A stretch of 15,915 nt of DNA from Chlorobiota bacterium (GCA_013153655.1 JAADEB010000092.1:1-15915), one strand, 5' to 3'; counted from the first letter of the stretch, positions 1 to 6,691 are shown. Made by a program: numbers and translations. The notes: generated by a model from the sequence alone, not told the origin.

Positions 1-161
1 CCAAAAAATCCCGCCGCATATTACCCGATTTCGGATGGCAACCGCGTTTTTTCGATCACATCATTCGCGATGAACAATCATTTCAAAAAATCCGCCGGTA
101 TATCCAAATTAACCCCCGCCTTTGGCATCGCGATAGGAATAGTCTGGATTTGGAAAAATGA
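1..161 (+). CDS. REP-associated tyrosine transposase (RAYT / IS200-like Y1 family), C-terminal end only
   Basis: The reading frame with codons starting at base 3 is open from the left edge to TGA at 159-161 and gives about 52 residues. It contains FGWQPRFFDHIIRDEQ followed by RRYIQINPRLWHRDRN. The pattern W-Q...F-D-H-I-I-R-x-E...Y-I-x-x-N-P-x-x-W is the usual end of Bacteroidetes Y1-transposase-like proteins. The Tyr encoded at 99-101, in YIQINP, sits where the family has its catalytic tyrosine. These enzymes cut single-stranded DNA at hairpins; the RAYT branch is usually single-copy and linked to REP palindromes rather than to a mobile insertion sequence. The start and the HUH motif lie outside the window, so intactness cannot be judged. 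The inverted arms just downstream (267-366) fit this context. The family call rests on a short stretch. Confidence 0.72.
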   Translation, partial: KKSRRILPDFGWQPRFFDHIIRDEQSFQKIRRYIQINPRLWHRDRNSLDLEK

Positions 162-266
162 TTTCATTGCTCGGAACGTTTTATCGATATGTGGTTAGTA
201 GGCTTTATATGGATTTTGCAAAAAAAAACGGAAACTGCATATGGGAACTCATCCCTCGGTTTGTGC

Positions 267-366
267 CGGATAGGGTATACGGACAATAATTAATAGAGGA
301 TAGGCACATGCTTGTTTGAAATATGAGGATGTTGCCTAGATTAAAAGAGCTGTTTTGCCTATCCGT
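267..366. repeat. Nested inverted-repeat arms downstream of the transposase
   Basis: GGATAGGCA at 298-306 is matched by its perfect reverse complement TGCCTATCC at 356-364, with 49 bases between. A second copy of the left arm, CGGATAGG (267-274), is the complement of CCTATCCG (359-366). Either pairing could form a cruciform or hairpin. REP/BIME-like sites often flank RAYT genes, so this may be the cognate palindrome; that is an inference from position. No gene is seen in 162-416. Confidence 0.45.
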
Positions 367-392
367 TTTATGGAAAAAACACGATTCTTTTG

Positions 393-400
393 TACATTTG
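393..400 (+). promoter_or_regulatory. Putative -7 element of the dut operon promoter
   Basis: TACATTTG matches the Bacteroidetes -7 consensus TAnnTTTG and lies 17 bases before the dut ATG, implying a very short leader. The -33 TTG is not clear at the expected distance; only a T-rich TTTTATGG is present near 366-373. Confidence 0.5.
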
Positions 401-416
401 AAGCAAATATGAAATC

Positions 417-854
417 ATGATTACAGTTAAAATCATAAATCGATCGCATCACCCTTTGCCCGCTTACGAAACGCCTTTATCGGCAGGAATGGATCTTCGG
501 GCTTATTTGGATGCTCCCGTTATCTTGCAACCCGGCGAACGCACCTTGATTTCCACGGGGCTTTACATAGCTTTGCCGCCCGGGTATGAAGCACAAATCC
601 GTCCGCGAAGCGGTTTGGCCATCAAACACGGTATCACTTTGCTGAACAGCCCCGGCACCATTGACGCCGACTACCGGGGCGAAATCAAGATTATCCTGGC
701 CAATCTGTCGCAAGAGCCTTTTACGGTCAACGACGGCGACCGGATTGCCCAAATGGTGATCGCCCGGTTCGAACAAGCGGCCTGGCAACCCGTGGACCGT
801 TTGGACGAAACCCAACGCGGGGAAGGCGGATTCGGCAGCACCGGCAAAAAATAA
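417..854 (+). CDS. dut: Deoxyuridine 5'-triphosphate nucleotidohydrolase (trimeric dUTPase)
   Basis: Hydrolyses dUTP to dUMP and pyrophosphate, keeping uracil out of DNA and supplying dUMP for thymidylate synthesis; cytosolic. All five motifs of homotrimeric dUTPases are visible: AGMDLRAY (residues 23-30), RPRSGLA (62-68), NSPGTIDADYRGEI (77-90) with catalytic Asp83 and the uracil-contacting Tyr86, GDRIAQMVI (107-115), and the flexible C-terminal phosphate-binding RGEGGFGSTG (134-143). The length of 145 residues is normal for the family. The ATG at 417 is preceded by a TAnnTTTG box. It is the first gene of a tight operon; only 3 bases separate it from rsmA. No oddities were seen. Confidence 0.97.
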   Translation: MITVKIINRSHHPLPAYETPLSAGMDLRAYLDAPVILQPGERTLISTGLYIALPPGYEAQIRPRSGLAIKHGITLLNSPGTIDADYRGEIKIILANLSQEPFTVNDGDRIAQMVIARFEQAAWQPVDRLDETQRGEGGFGSTGKK

Positions 855-857
855 ATC

Positions 858-1625
858 ATGTCCGTACGACCCAAAAAACATCTCGGACAACATTTTCTGC
901 GCGATCACAACATCGCCCGCAAAATCACCGGAGCATTGGATTGCGATGCATGCCGCCATGTACTGGAAATAGGTCCGGGAACAGGAATTCTCACGGAATT
1001 GTTGCTGAAAAAATGTCCCGAAAAACTACAAACGGCCGAAATCGACCCGGAGTCCGTTACTTTCTTACGCCGCCATTACGGAAACAAACTCGTTATTCAT
1101 GAAGGCGATTTCCTTAAAATGGACCTGCAAGACCTGTATCCCGACGGTGATTTATGCATTATCGGAAATTTTCCCTACAATATTTCCTCGCAAATTTTTT
1201 TCAAAATCCTGGAAAATCACCGGCTCATACCGCAGGTGGTGGGAATGATCCAAAAGGAAGTGGCCGACCGCATCACCGCTCCCCACGGAAACAAGACCTA
1301 TGGCATCCTATCCGTTTTGTTGCAACTTTATTACCGGGTGGAGAAACTTTTCGATGTGCCTCCCCAAGTGTTTTCGCCGCCGCCCAAGGTGCAATCCTCG
1401 GTTATACGCCTGCTCCACCGCGACGATTTTCCGGAGGTGGACGACCGCCTTTTCCTCCAATTGGTCAAAACGACTTTCAACCAACGCAGAAAAACGTTGA
1501 GAAACAGCTTAAAAAAGCTTAACTTGCCGCCGCAAAACCATTGGGAAGCATTTGCCGGACGGCGACCCGAGCAATTGAGTCCCGGCGAATTTGTGGAACT
1601 CTACCGGAAGCTGTACGCATCATGA
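858..1625 (+). CDS. rsmA: 16S rRNA (adenine1518-N6/adenine1519-N6)-dimethyltransferase
   Basis: Uses S-adenosylmethionine to dimethylate two adjacent adenines in the 3'-terminal helix of 16S rRNA, a late small-subunit checkpoint (the KsgA function). The N-terminal KKHLGQHFL (residues 6-14) is the family signature. The SAM-binding motif I is EIGPGTG (37-43), the acidic motif AEID is at 60-63, and catalytic motif IV is NFPY (104-107), a common variant of NLPY. FNQRRKTLRNSL near the C-terminus matches the family's RNA-binding end. The length of 255 residues is normal. The stop codon overlaps the mgtE start as ATGA (1622-1625), which suggests translational coupling. SAM for this enzyme is made by metK, elsewhere in the window. 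Confidence 0.97.
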   Translation: MSVRPKKHLGQHFLRDHNIARKITGALDCDACRHVLEIGPGTGILTELLLKKCPEKLQTAEIDPESVTFLRRHYGNKLVIHEGDFLKMDLQDLYPDGDLCIIGNFPYNISSQIFFKILENHRLIPQVVGMIQKEVADRITAPHGNKTYGILSVLLQLYYRVEKLFDVPPQVFSPPPKVQSSVIRLLHRDDFPEVDDRLFLQLVKTTFNQRRKTLRNSLKKLNLPPQNHWEAFAGRRPEQLSPGEFVELYRKLYAS

Positions 1626-2989
1626 AACACGAACAAACCGAACATATTATCCAACAGCTGAAATCATTTATCGAACAAAGGAATTACAAGGCCATTGTTT
1701 CGCTGCTTCATGATTTGCACCCGGCGGATATTGCCGAAATGCTGGAACATTTTTCCACACGCGAAGCTGTTCTGATTATTCGCTTGTTGCCCGACGAACA
1801 GGCGGCCGATGTTATTGCCGAATTGGATGACGACTTTCGCGAGGAAATCATCAAGCGTATGTCCAGCGAGGAGATTTCCGACATTGTGGAAGAGCTGGAA
1901 ACCGACGAAGCCGCCGACCTGATTGCCGATTTGCCCGAGGAACAAAAACAGGAAGTTATCACCTCCATTGAGGATGCCGAACATGCCAAGGATATCGTGG
2001 ACCTGCTTCGTTACGACGAAGACACCGCCGGCGGCCTCATGGGAAAGGAATTGGTCAAGGTCAACGAGAATTGGAACGTACTGCGTGCCGTGGCCGAAAT
2101 GCGCCGCCAGGCCGAAAACGTTCAACGCGTTCATACCATCTATGTGGTGGACGATCAAAATAAACTGAAAGGACGCCTGTCGCTCAAACGCCTTCTGACT
2201 ACTTCCACCCGCACCCCCATCAAGGACGTATATAATCCCGACATCCACACCGTAAAGGTTACCGACCCGGCCGACGAAGTGGCCCGGCTCATGCAGAAGT
2301 ACAACTTGTTTGTGGTGCCCGTGGTGGACGAATTGGGTCATTTGGTGGGTCAAATTACCTTGGATGATGTGGTGGACTTTATCCAGGAAGAAGCCGAAAA
2401 AGACTTCCAAATGGCTGTGGGTTTGGCCGACGAGGTGGTGCCCAGCGACCGTATTCTCAACATGATGCGTGCCCGGCTGCCCTGGCTTATCGTGGCCTTA
2501 CTGGGAGGTTTTTTGAGCGTAACGGTCCTGAGCGAATTCAGTGCCGCGCTCAACAAATATGCTTCGCTTTTCTTCTTTACGCCCTTGATTGCCGCCACCG
2601 CCGGAAATGTAGGCGTTCAATCCTCGGCCATTGTGGTGCAAAGTTTGGCCAAAGGCATGATTCAAGGCAATATTTTCAAGCGGCTCATGAAGGAAATTCT
2701 CCTGAGTTTGCTCAACGGATTGGTGTTGGCCGCTATCCTCTTGGTGGTGGGTAAGCTATTTCTCGACCACCTGCTTCCGGGATTCGATATGCGTATGGCG
2801 CTTACCGTGGCTTTGGCTTTGATATCGGTTATCATCATGGCTTCCATCGTGGGAACGGTGGTGCCCTTGTTACTTCATAAATTCGGCATCGACCCGGCCG
2901 TGGCCACGGGACCTTTCATCACCACCAGCAACGATATTTTCGGCCTGTTTATCTTTTTTACCATTGCCAAGATGATACTTAAATTCTAA
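1622..2989 (+). CDS. mgtE: MgtE-family magnesium channel/transporter
   Basis: Inner-membrane Mg2+ channel gated by intracellular Mg2+. The 455 residues follow the MgtE layout: an acidic N-terminal superhelical domain (about 1-130) with repeated ADIAEML / AADVIAEL / IVEELE helices, a pair of CBS domains (about 130-260; YNLFVVPVVDE and GQITLDDVVDFI are CBS-like), and a membrane domain from about 283 to the end with five hydrophobic segments. The last segment carries GIDPAVATGPFITTSNDIFG. Asp438 in it corresponds to the conserved pore Asp of the family (Asp432 in Thermus MgtE, by my recollection). The start was set at ATG 1622 because it gives the normal N-terminus and an ATGA overlap with rsmA; an in-frame ATG at 1541 would lie inside rsmA. 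Confidence 0.96.
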   Translation: MKHEQTEHIIQQLKSFIEQRNYKAIVSLLHDLHPADIAEMLEHFSTREAVLIIRLLPDEQAADVIAELDDDFREEIIKRMSSEEISDIVEELETDEAADLIADLPEEQKQEVITSIEDAEHAKDIVDLLRYDEDTAGGLMGKELVKVNENWNVLRAVAEMRRQAENVQRVHTIYVVDDQNKLKGRLSLKRLLTTSTRTPIKDVYNPDIHTVKVTDPADEVARLMQKYNLFVVPVVDELGHLVGQITLDDVVDFIQEEAEKDFQMAVGLADEVVPSDRILNMMRARLPWLIVALLGGFLSVTVLSEFSAALNKYASLFFFTPLIAATAGNVGVQSSAIVVQSLAKGMIQGNIFKRLMKEILLSLLNGLVLAAILLVVGKLFLDHLLPGFDMRMALTVALALISVIIMASIVGTVVPLLLHKFGIDPAVATGPFITTSNDIFGLFIFFTIAKMILKF

Positions 2990-3333
2990 TGAACGCACCG
3001 GACAAGGATTGGGAAAAAATCATGGAATTCTTCCGGCGCCGGTTTAACGCGGGTGAAACGCCCACGCTCGATACCGTTTTGTTTCTCATAGGCGTACGCG
3101 AACGGCAACAACCGCCCCGCCGGTTTTCCAAGGACGAAAAAATCAACCTCATGCATGTGGGACTTTGCAGCCTGCTGAGCTTTACGGATTATTGCCGGCG
3201 TACGGGAAGCGATCCGGAAGGGTGGCCCCTTTTCAGCCAAGAAAAATCCCTGCCGCAGGACGACAGGGAACGTGAAAAAATCATTCGCGAGGCTTTGATT
3301 CGCTATTTCCGGCAAAACGGCCTCATCGATTAG
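2989..3333 (+). CDS. Conserved-looking small hypothetical protein, coupled to mgtE
   Basis: No function recognised. The 114 residues are predicted soluble, with no signal peptide or membrane segment. The centre reads TLDTVLFLIGVRERQ, then FSKDEKINLMHVGLCSLLS and DPEGWPLF. I recall short Bacteroidetes proteins downstream of mgtE with similar 'LIG.QE' and 'F(S/T)K..K..LMH' segments, so it is probably a conserved lineage protein, but this cannot be checked here. The gene is very likely real: its ATG overlaps the mgtE stop as TAATG (2987-2991), and its stop overlaps that of the opposing slyD gene by four bases (3330-3333). It may be an accessory protein of MgtE, but only position supports this. 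Confidence 0.8.
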   Translation: MNAPDKDWEKIMEFFRRRFNAGETPTLDTVLFLIGVRERQQPPRRFSKDEKINLMHVGLCSLLSFTDYCRRTGSDPEGWPLFSQEKSLPQDDREREKIIREALIRYFRQNGLID

Positions 3334-3845
3334 CCTTTACATCCGCAATCCGGCTTGCAGTTGCAGTCTTCCGGACTGTCGTGTACGTGTCCGTGAGCCA
3401 ATTCTTCTTCGGTGGCGGGACGCGTGTCGCAAATTTTCACTTCAAACAATAAATCTTTTCCGGCCATGGGGTGATTCAGGTCCAGGATGACATTGTCGCC
3501 TTCGATGCGGTCCACACGAACGGTGATCAGACTGCCGTCGGGTGCTTGGCCCGACAACACCATGCCTTCTTTTAGGTCGGGAATGTTGCTCAGCTCGGCT
3601 TTGCTCACCGTTTGGTAGGCATTGGGGTTTTTCTCGCCGTAGGCGTCGGCGGCTTTTACGAGGATTTCCTTGCTTTCGCCGCAATTCATTTTCATGATTT
3701 CCCGTTCGAGGCCGGGAATGATTTGGCCGCTGCCGGTGATGAATTTCAACGGATTTCCCTCGGGGGATTGATCCAAAATTTCGCCCGTTTCGGGGTCACG
3801 TAAAGTATATTGCAACTCTACCACTTGATTTTTTTCGATTGCCAT
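3330..3845 (-). CDS. slyD: SlyD-like FKBP-type peptidyl-prolyl cis-trans isomerase with metal-binding tail
   Basis: Catalyses proline cis-trans isomerisation with chaperone activity; SlyD proteins also bind Ni2+ and other metals. The 171 residues begin with the FKBP strand KNQVVELQYTLRDPETGEILDQS, followed by GQIIPGLEREIMKM. A chaperone-flap ('insert in flap') region covers about residues 70-125, and the fold closes with LDLNHPMAGKDLLFEVKI, a strong SlyD hallmark. The C-terminus is His/Cys-rich: GHVHDSPEDCNCKPDCGCKG, with Cys at 161, 163, 167 and 169 and His at 151, 153 and 155, consistent with metal binding. There is no signal peptide, so it is cytosolic. It is a single-gene unit facing the dut operon, with a TAnnTTTG box upstream at 3886-3879. 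Confidence 0.94.
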   Translation of the reverse strand: MAIEKNQVVELQYTLRDPETGEILDQSPEGNPLKFITGSGQIIPGLEREIMKMNCGESKEILVKAADAYGEKNPNAYQTVSKAELSNIPDLKEGMVLSGQAPDGSLITVRVDRIEGDNVILDLNHPMAGKDLLFEVKICDTRPATEEELAHGHVHDSPEDCNCKPDCGCKG

Positions 3846-3878
3846 AATAATGCTGTTTAAAAAGTTTTATCTAATATT

Positions 3879-3886
3879 CAAAGATA
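3879..3886 (-). promoter_or_regulatory. Putative -7 element of the slyD promoter
   Basis: On the minus strand the sequence reads TATCTTTG, a perfect TAnnTTTG match, 33 bases upstream of the slyD ATG. No exact TTG was found at the expected -33 distance, so the -35-side element is weak or absent. Confidence 0.55.
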
Positions 3887-4172
3887 ACATTTTTTAATGA
3901 ACTTGACGCTCCCTAAATAATTCCAATGCATAGAATTTCGAAAAAATCCCGATTTAGCCGAAAATATACTTTAACAATTAATCCGGCAAATTCTATTTTT
4001 TATATACTTACCGCATTATTATTGCTTCATCATTTCTTTCGGTTTAACCTACATTACATGTAACCGAAATTTAAAACCGGGTGATTACTTTGATTCACTG
4101 ATTTATCCATGTCTTAGGATTGTATTTTTTTAAATACATTAAAATTTATTGCATGTATTACTTAAATTGCTT
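3887..4172. other. AT-rich intergenic gap between slyD and the MATE gene
   Basis: No gene or tandem-word array is seen. Two small inverted repeats are present. TTTCGGTT (4037-4044) pairs with AACCGAAA (4062-4069) across a 17-base loop. TGTATTT (4121-4127) pairs with AAATACA (4132-4138) across a TTTT loop. The second lies 35 bases beyond the MATE stop codon and could weakly end its transcript, but it is AT-only and lacks a clear U-tract, so I do not call it a terminator. Confidence 0.5.
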
Positions 4173-5537
4173 TTATAAATATTTCTTTTCCCATCTTCGC
4201 GTGAGATAATGAAACCTAATAAACAATAACACGGCCGCCGTACCCAAACCGGCCAACAAACCGAACCAAATTCCGTACACCCCCCAAATCCGGCTTCCGA
4301 ACCACGCCACGGGAAAACCGATCAACCAATAGGCCGTAAAGGTAATCACGGCGGGAATTTTTACGTCTTGCATGCCGCGTAAAGCTCCTTGAAGGGTCAC
4401 TTGCAAACTGTCGAAAATCTGGAACAATCCGGCGATAATCAACAAACCCGAAGCCATTTGTGCCACCTGTTCGCTATCGAGTCCGCCGTGCTTGCGGCTC
4501 AGGTAAATCCAAGGCAAATAATGCCGCAAGGCCATATAAAGCACGGCAAAAAAGGCGCCTATCAGTACGGCTTGCAAAAAAACCGACATGGCCACGCGGC
4601 GCAAATTCGCGTAGTCCTTGGCACCCAACCGGTAACCGGTACGAACCGTGGCGGCCACTCCCAAACCTACAAATACCATAAAAGTCATGGACGCCATTTG
4701 CAAGGCGATTTGATTGGCAGCCTGGGGCAAAGCTCCCAAAGTGCCGGCCAGCCATACCGTCGCCGTAAAAATACCCATCTCAAACACCGATTGGAATCCC
4801 GAGGGAAATCCCAATGATAAAATCTTGCGCACGATAGCCGGATCCCAAATCCGGCCGGGAAGATGCGTCACGTAGTGGCGCGTACGCGGATCGCGCGAGA
4901 GAAAATACCAGAACACAAAGAGAATCAGAAAACGCGCTATCATGGTTCCCAATCCGGCACCCAACACTTCGAGACGCGGGAAAATCCATACACCGTAAAT
5001 CAACACATAACTGATAAGTACATTGACGATATTGACCACAATGGTGGCATGCATGGAAATCTTGGTATAACCCAAGCCGTCGGCAAATTGCTTCATGGCC
5101 TGAAAGAGCATGACAAACAAGACGGACACACCCACTATTTTAATATAAGGTACGGCCACGGCCAAAACTTCCGGCGGCTGACCGGTCCATTCCAAAAAAG
5201 GAATCATAGCCCAAATGGCCGCAATCATAAACAAACCCAATAGGCCGTTCACCAAAAGGCCGGTGTAAAGAATACGGTGAATTCGCTCCTTGTCGTTAAG
5301 TCCCAAGGCTTCGGACACCAAAGGCGTGATGGCCGCCGAGAAACCGATACCGAACGACATGACAAAGAAAATGGTGCTGTTGGCCAGGGAAATGGCCGCC
5401 AAAGCGCGCGGCCCCAACTTTCCCACCATGATGTTATCGGCCAGTCCCACCAACACTTGACCCAAATAGGCCACCATCACCGGCCAGGCCAGCTGCCAGT
5501 TGGTTTTAAATTCGCGTGTGTAGTCCTTCCAATTCAT
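4173..5537 (-). CDS. MATE-family multidrug/toxin efflux transporter (NorM-like)
   Basis: Inner-membrane antiporter that exports organic cations or other small molecules using a Na+ or H+ gradient; the substrate cannot be told from sequence. The 454 residues contain about twelve hydrophobic segments in two halves. The N-terminal half has the family pattern AWPVMVAYLGQVLVGLADNIMVGKLG followed by ALAAISLANSTIFFVMSFGIGFSAAITPLVSEALG. The second half repeats it as LGFPSGFQSVFEMGIFTATVWLAGTLG with QIALQMASMTFMVFVGLGVAATVRTG. The ATG at 5537 is preferred; an upstream in-frame TTG adds three residues but is part of the TACCTTTG promoter box. It is a single-gene unit. About 1.8 kb of repeats lie upstream. 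Confidence 0.95.
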   Translation of the reverse strand: MNWKDYTREFKTNWQLAWPVMVAYLGQVLVGLADNIMVGKLGPRALAAISLANSTIFFVMSFGIGFSAAITPLVSEALGLNDKERIHRILYTGLLVNGLLGLFMIAAIWAMIPFLEWTGQPPEVLAVAVPYIKIVGVSVLFVMLFQAMKQFADGLGYTKISMHATIVVNIVNVLISYVLIYGVWIFPRLEVLGAGLGTMIARFLILFVFWYFLSRDPRTRHYVTHLPGRIWDPAIVRKILSLGFPSGFQSVFEMGIFTATVWLAGTLGALPQAANQIALQMASMTFMVFVGLGVAATVRTGYRLGAKDYANLRRVAMSVFLQAVLIGAFFAVLYMALRHYLPWIYLSRKHGGLDSEQVAQMASGLLIIAGLFQIFDSLQVTLQGALRGMQDVKIPAVITFTAYWLIGFPVAWFGSRIWGVYGIWFGLLAGLGTAAVLLFIRFHYLTRRWEKKYL

Positions 5538-5543
5538 TGGCCG

Positions 5544-5551
5544 CAAAGGTA
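5544..5551 (-). promoter_or_regulatory. Putative -7 element of the MATE gene, implying an almost leaderless mRNA
   Basis: The minus strand reads TACCTTTG (TAnnTTTG) ending only 6 bases before the ATG at 5537, so transcription would start within a few bases of the start codon. A TTG at 5578-5576 is a possible -33 element, with a slightly long 24-base spacer. Confidence 0.5.
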
Positions 5552-5804
5552 AGGATATTCGCCAAGTTTATTAAACAATCATTCCGGATGAGTAACAAAA
5601 CGGAATCTCTCTTATGGTTAAGTCATTTTAGAACTAACAACTCATTTGAAAATCTCAAAAGGTCATTAACTCTCTTCTCCTTAGGGGTAAAATAACGTAT
5701 CGAGATCCTCCACAGGAGTCCAACCTACGAAAAAATCACAAATCCCGTTCATATGCCTCATAAAAAACACAATCCAAGCAAACAGATTCCGGATTAGTTT
5801 TTTT
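5552..5804. other. Intergenic sequence without recognisable genes
   Basis: No open frame with coding character and no tandem words. A small inverted repeat ATTCCG (5581-5586) / CGGAAT (5601-5606) is present near the MATE promoter. Composition changes abruptly to GC-rich at about 5807. Confidence 0.5.
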
Positions 5805-5806
5805 AT

Positions 5807-6049
5807 GGCGCGTCCCTTCCCCGGGCCCAAGCACAAGGCCGCGGGTCGGTGTCTCCGCTTGTATGTGCTCGGCCTTGCTCTCGTCCGGCGCCGGCGGCTT
5901 GCCAACGCCAAAATCCCACCGCTTGCCCGACCGCCGCGGAATGGCGGCTCCCCGCTGTCCGCCGGCATTCCGCAGCCGGAACTTCGGCAAGGCCTCCGCG
6001 CATATCGCTCCGCCCCCTCGCGCAGGCCAACGCACAAGGCCAACGGCGC
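5807..6049. repeat. GC-rich structured island (probable dispersed intergenic repeat or structured RNA)
   Basis: Composition jumps well above the flanks: 42 of the 60 bases in 5841-5900 are G or C. Stems visible include AAGGCCG (5835-5841) with CGGCCTT (5870-5876), the palindrome CCGGCGCCGG around 5885-5894, and GCGGAATG (5936-5943) with CATTCCGC (5966-5973). GCACAAGGCC occurs at 5831-5840 and again at 6032-6041. The opening GGCGCGTCCC followed by GGGTCGG and CTCCGCTT resembles a dispersed GC-rich intergenic element that I recall from many Bacteroidetes genomes. Overlapping open frames on both strands are an effect of GC content and do not look like proteins. Confidence 0.5.
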
Positions 6050-6097
6050 ATTGAAACAGAACACGTAAAACGTGTAACGAGAAACGGTTATCGGAAT

Positions 6098-6126
6098 GTA
6101 AAGACGCCGTATACCGGCGTCTCTAC
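6098..6126. repeat. Hairpin repeat, copy A of the GTAGAGACG family
   Basis: An imperfect palindrome with left arm GTAAAGACGCCG and right arm CGGCGTCTCTAC around a TATAC centre. The single mismatch in the outer arm (A for G) is consistent with decay of one arm. Arms are shared with the copies at 6151 and 6206. Confidence 0.75.
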
Positions 6127-6150
6127 ATTTCGTCCATCAAATCATCGTAT

Positions 6151-6180
6151 GGTAGAGACGCGATGAATCGCGTCTCTACC
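6151..6180. repeat. Hairpin repeat, copy B of the GTAGAGACG family (perfect)
   Basis: GGTAGAGACGCGAT (6151-6164) and ATCGCGTCTCTACC (6167-6180) form a perfect 14-base-pair inverted repeat with a two-base loop. Similar GTAGAGACG...CGTCTCTAC palindromes occur, to my knowledge, as dispersed repeats in several bacterial phyla including Bacteroidetes and cyanobacteria. Confidence 0.85.
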
Positions 6181-6205
6181 AATCATACATGAAATAACCA
6201 ATAAT

Positions 6206-6232
6206 GTGACGCCGGTATACGGCGTCTCTACC
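6206..6232. repeat. Hairpin repeat, copy C of the GTAGAGACG family (left arm shortened)
   Basis: GACGCCG and CGGCGTC flank GTATA, as in copy A but with the centre read in the opposite orientation. The right arm is complete (GGCGTCTCTACC), while the left arm has lost three bases (GTGACG instead of GTAGAGACG). Confidence 0.75.
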
Positions 6233-6291
6233 AAATCGTCGAAAAAACAGAAAATCGGTGAAATCCGTGTTATCTACGTTCCAAAAATCAT

Positions 6292-6470
6292 GTTCCACAT
6301 TTACCGTTCCACGTTTCCCGAAAAAAATATCCGTCACCGGTCACCCGTCCTATCTATTCAACCCTTCAACTTTACAACTTTTCAACAGAAATTCTCCGAT
6401 TCAACGATTTGGCGATTGCACGATTTAACAACTATCATCGGTTTAACGATTCAACGGTTGCACGATTTAA
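6292..6470 (+). repeat. Tandem-word cluster 1a (7- and 8-base periods)
   Basis: Four back-to-back arrays with strict periods. 6292-6319 holds four 7-base words (GTTCCAC, ATTTACC, GTTCCAC, GTTTCCC). 6331-6351 holds three 7-base words (CCGTCAC, CGGTCAC, CCGTCCT). 6354-6385 holds four 8-base words (CTATTCAA, CCCTTCAA, CTTTACAA, CTTTTCAA), closed by CAGAAA. 6397-6470 holds 8-base words of type CGATTTAA with one 2-base phase slip at 6429-6438. Words vary by substitution while the period is kept. Confidence 0.9.
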
Positions 6471-6475
6471 CAAAT

Positions 6476-6688
6476 CTATTCAACTTTTCAACTCTTCAAC
6501 AGAAAAAATCACATTTCCCGTTTCCCGTGCCACGTTTTCCGAATCTGCACCCGTCACCGGTCACCCGTCATCAGTCCTTCGATTTAACGATTTAACGGTT
6601 GCACGATTTAACACATCTATTCAACTTTTCAACTTTTCAACAGAAACAACCGGTTCAACGATTGAACGATTGAACGATTTAACAGAAA
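6476..6688 (+). repeat. Tandem-word cluster 1b, repeating the same families
   Basis: Arrays in order: 8-base words 6476-6499 (CTATTCAA, CTTTTCAA, CTCTTCAA) closed by CAGAAA; 7-base words 6513-6540 (ATTTCCC, GTTTCCC, GTGCCAC, GTTTTCC); 7-base words 6551-6578 (CCGTCAC, CGGTCAC, CCGTCAT, CAGTCCT); 8-base words 6580-6611 (CGATTTAA twice, CGGTTGCA, CGATTTAA); 8-base words 6617-6640 closed by CAGAAA; 8-base words 6651-6682 (CGGTTCAA, CGATTGAA twice, CGATTTAA) closed by CAGAAA. Bases 6455-6505 and 6596-6646 are a 51-base direct repeat with two differences. Confidence 0.9.
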
Positions 6689-6691
6689 TAG

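Noticed and set aside
1541..1621. Upstream start giving a 482-residue MgtE
   Set aside because: The extra 27 residues would be read out of frame within rsmA and do not resemble an MgtE N-terminus. ATG 1622 gives the classic ATGA overlap.
1664..2410. 248-residue minus-strand open frame opposite mgtE, and similar frames opposite metK, ttcA and folC
   Set aside because: These lie opposite well-identified genes, show no family motifs and have no independent upstream signals.
4121..4138. Intrinsic terminator of the MATE gene
   Set aside because: The hairpin is only seven A-T pairs, with no following T-run on the minus strand.
5736..6166. Several overlapping open frames on both strands in the GC-rich island
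   Set aside because: All frames stay open together because the GC-rich sequence has few stop codons. The products are Arg/Pro/Ala-rich with no motif, and the region is self-complementary.
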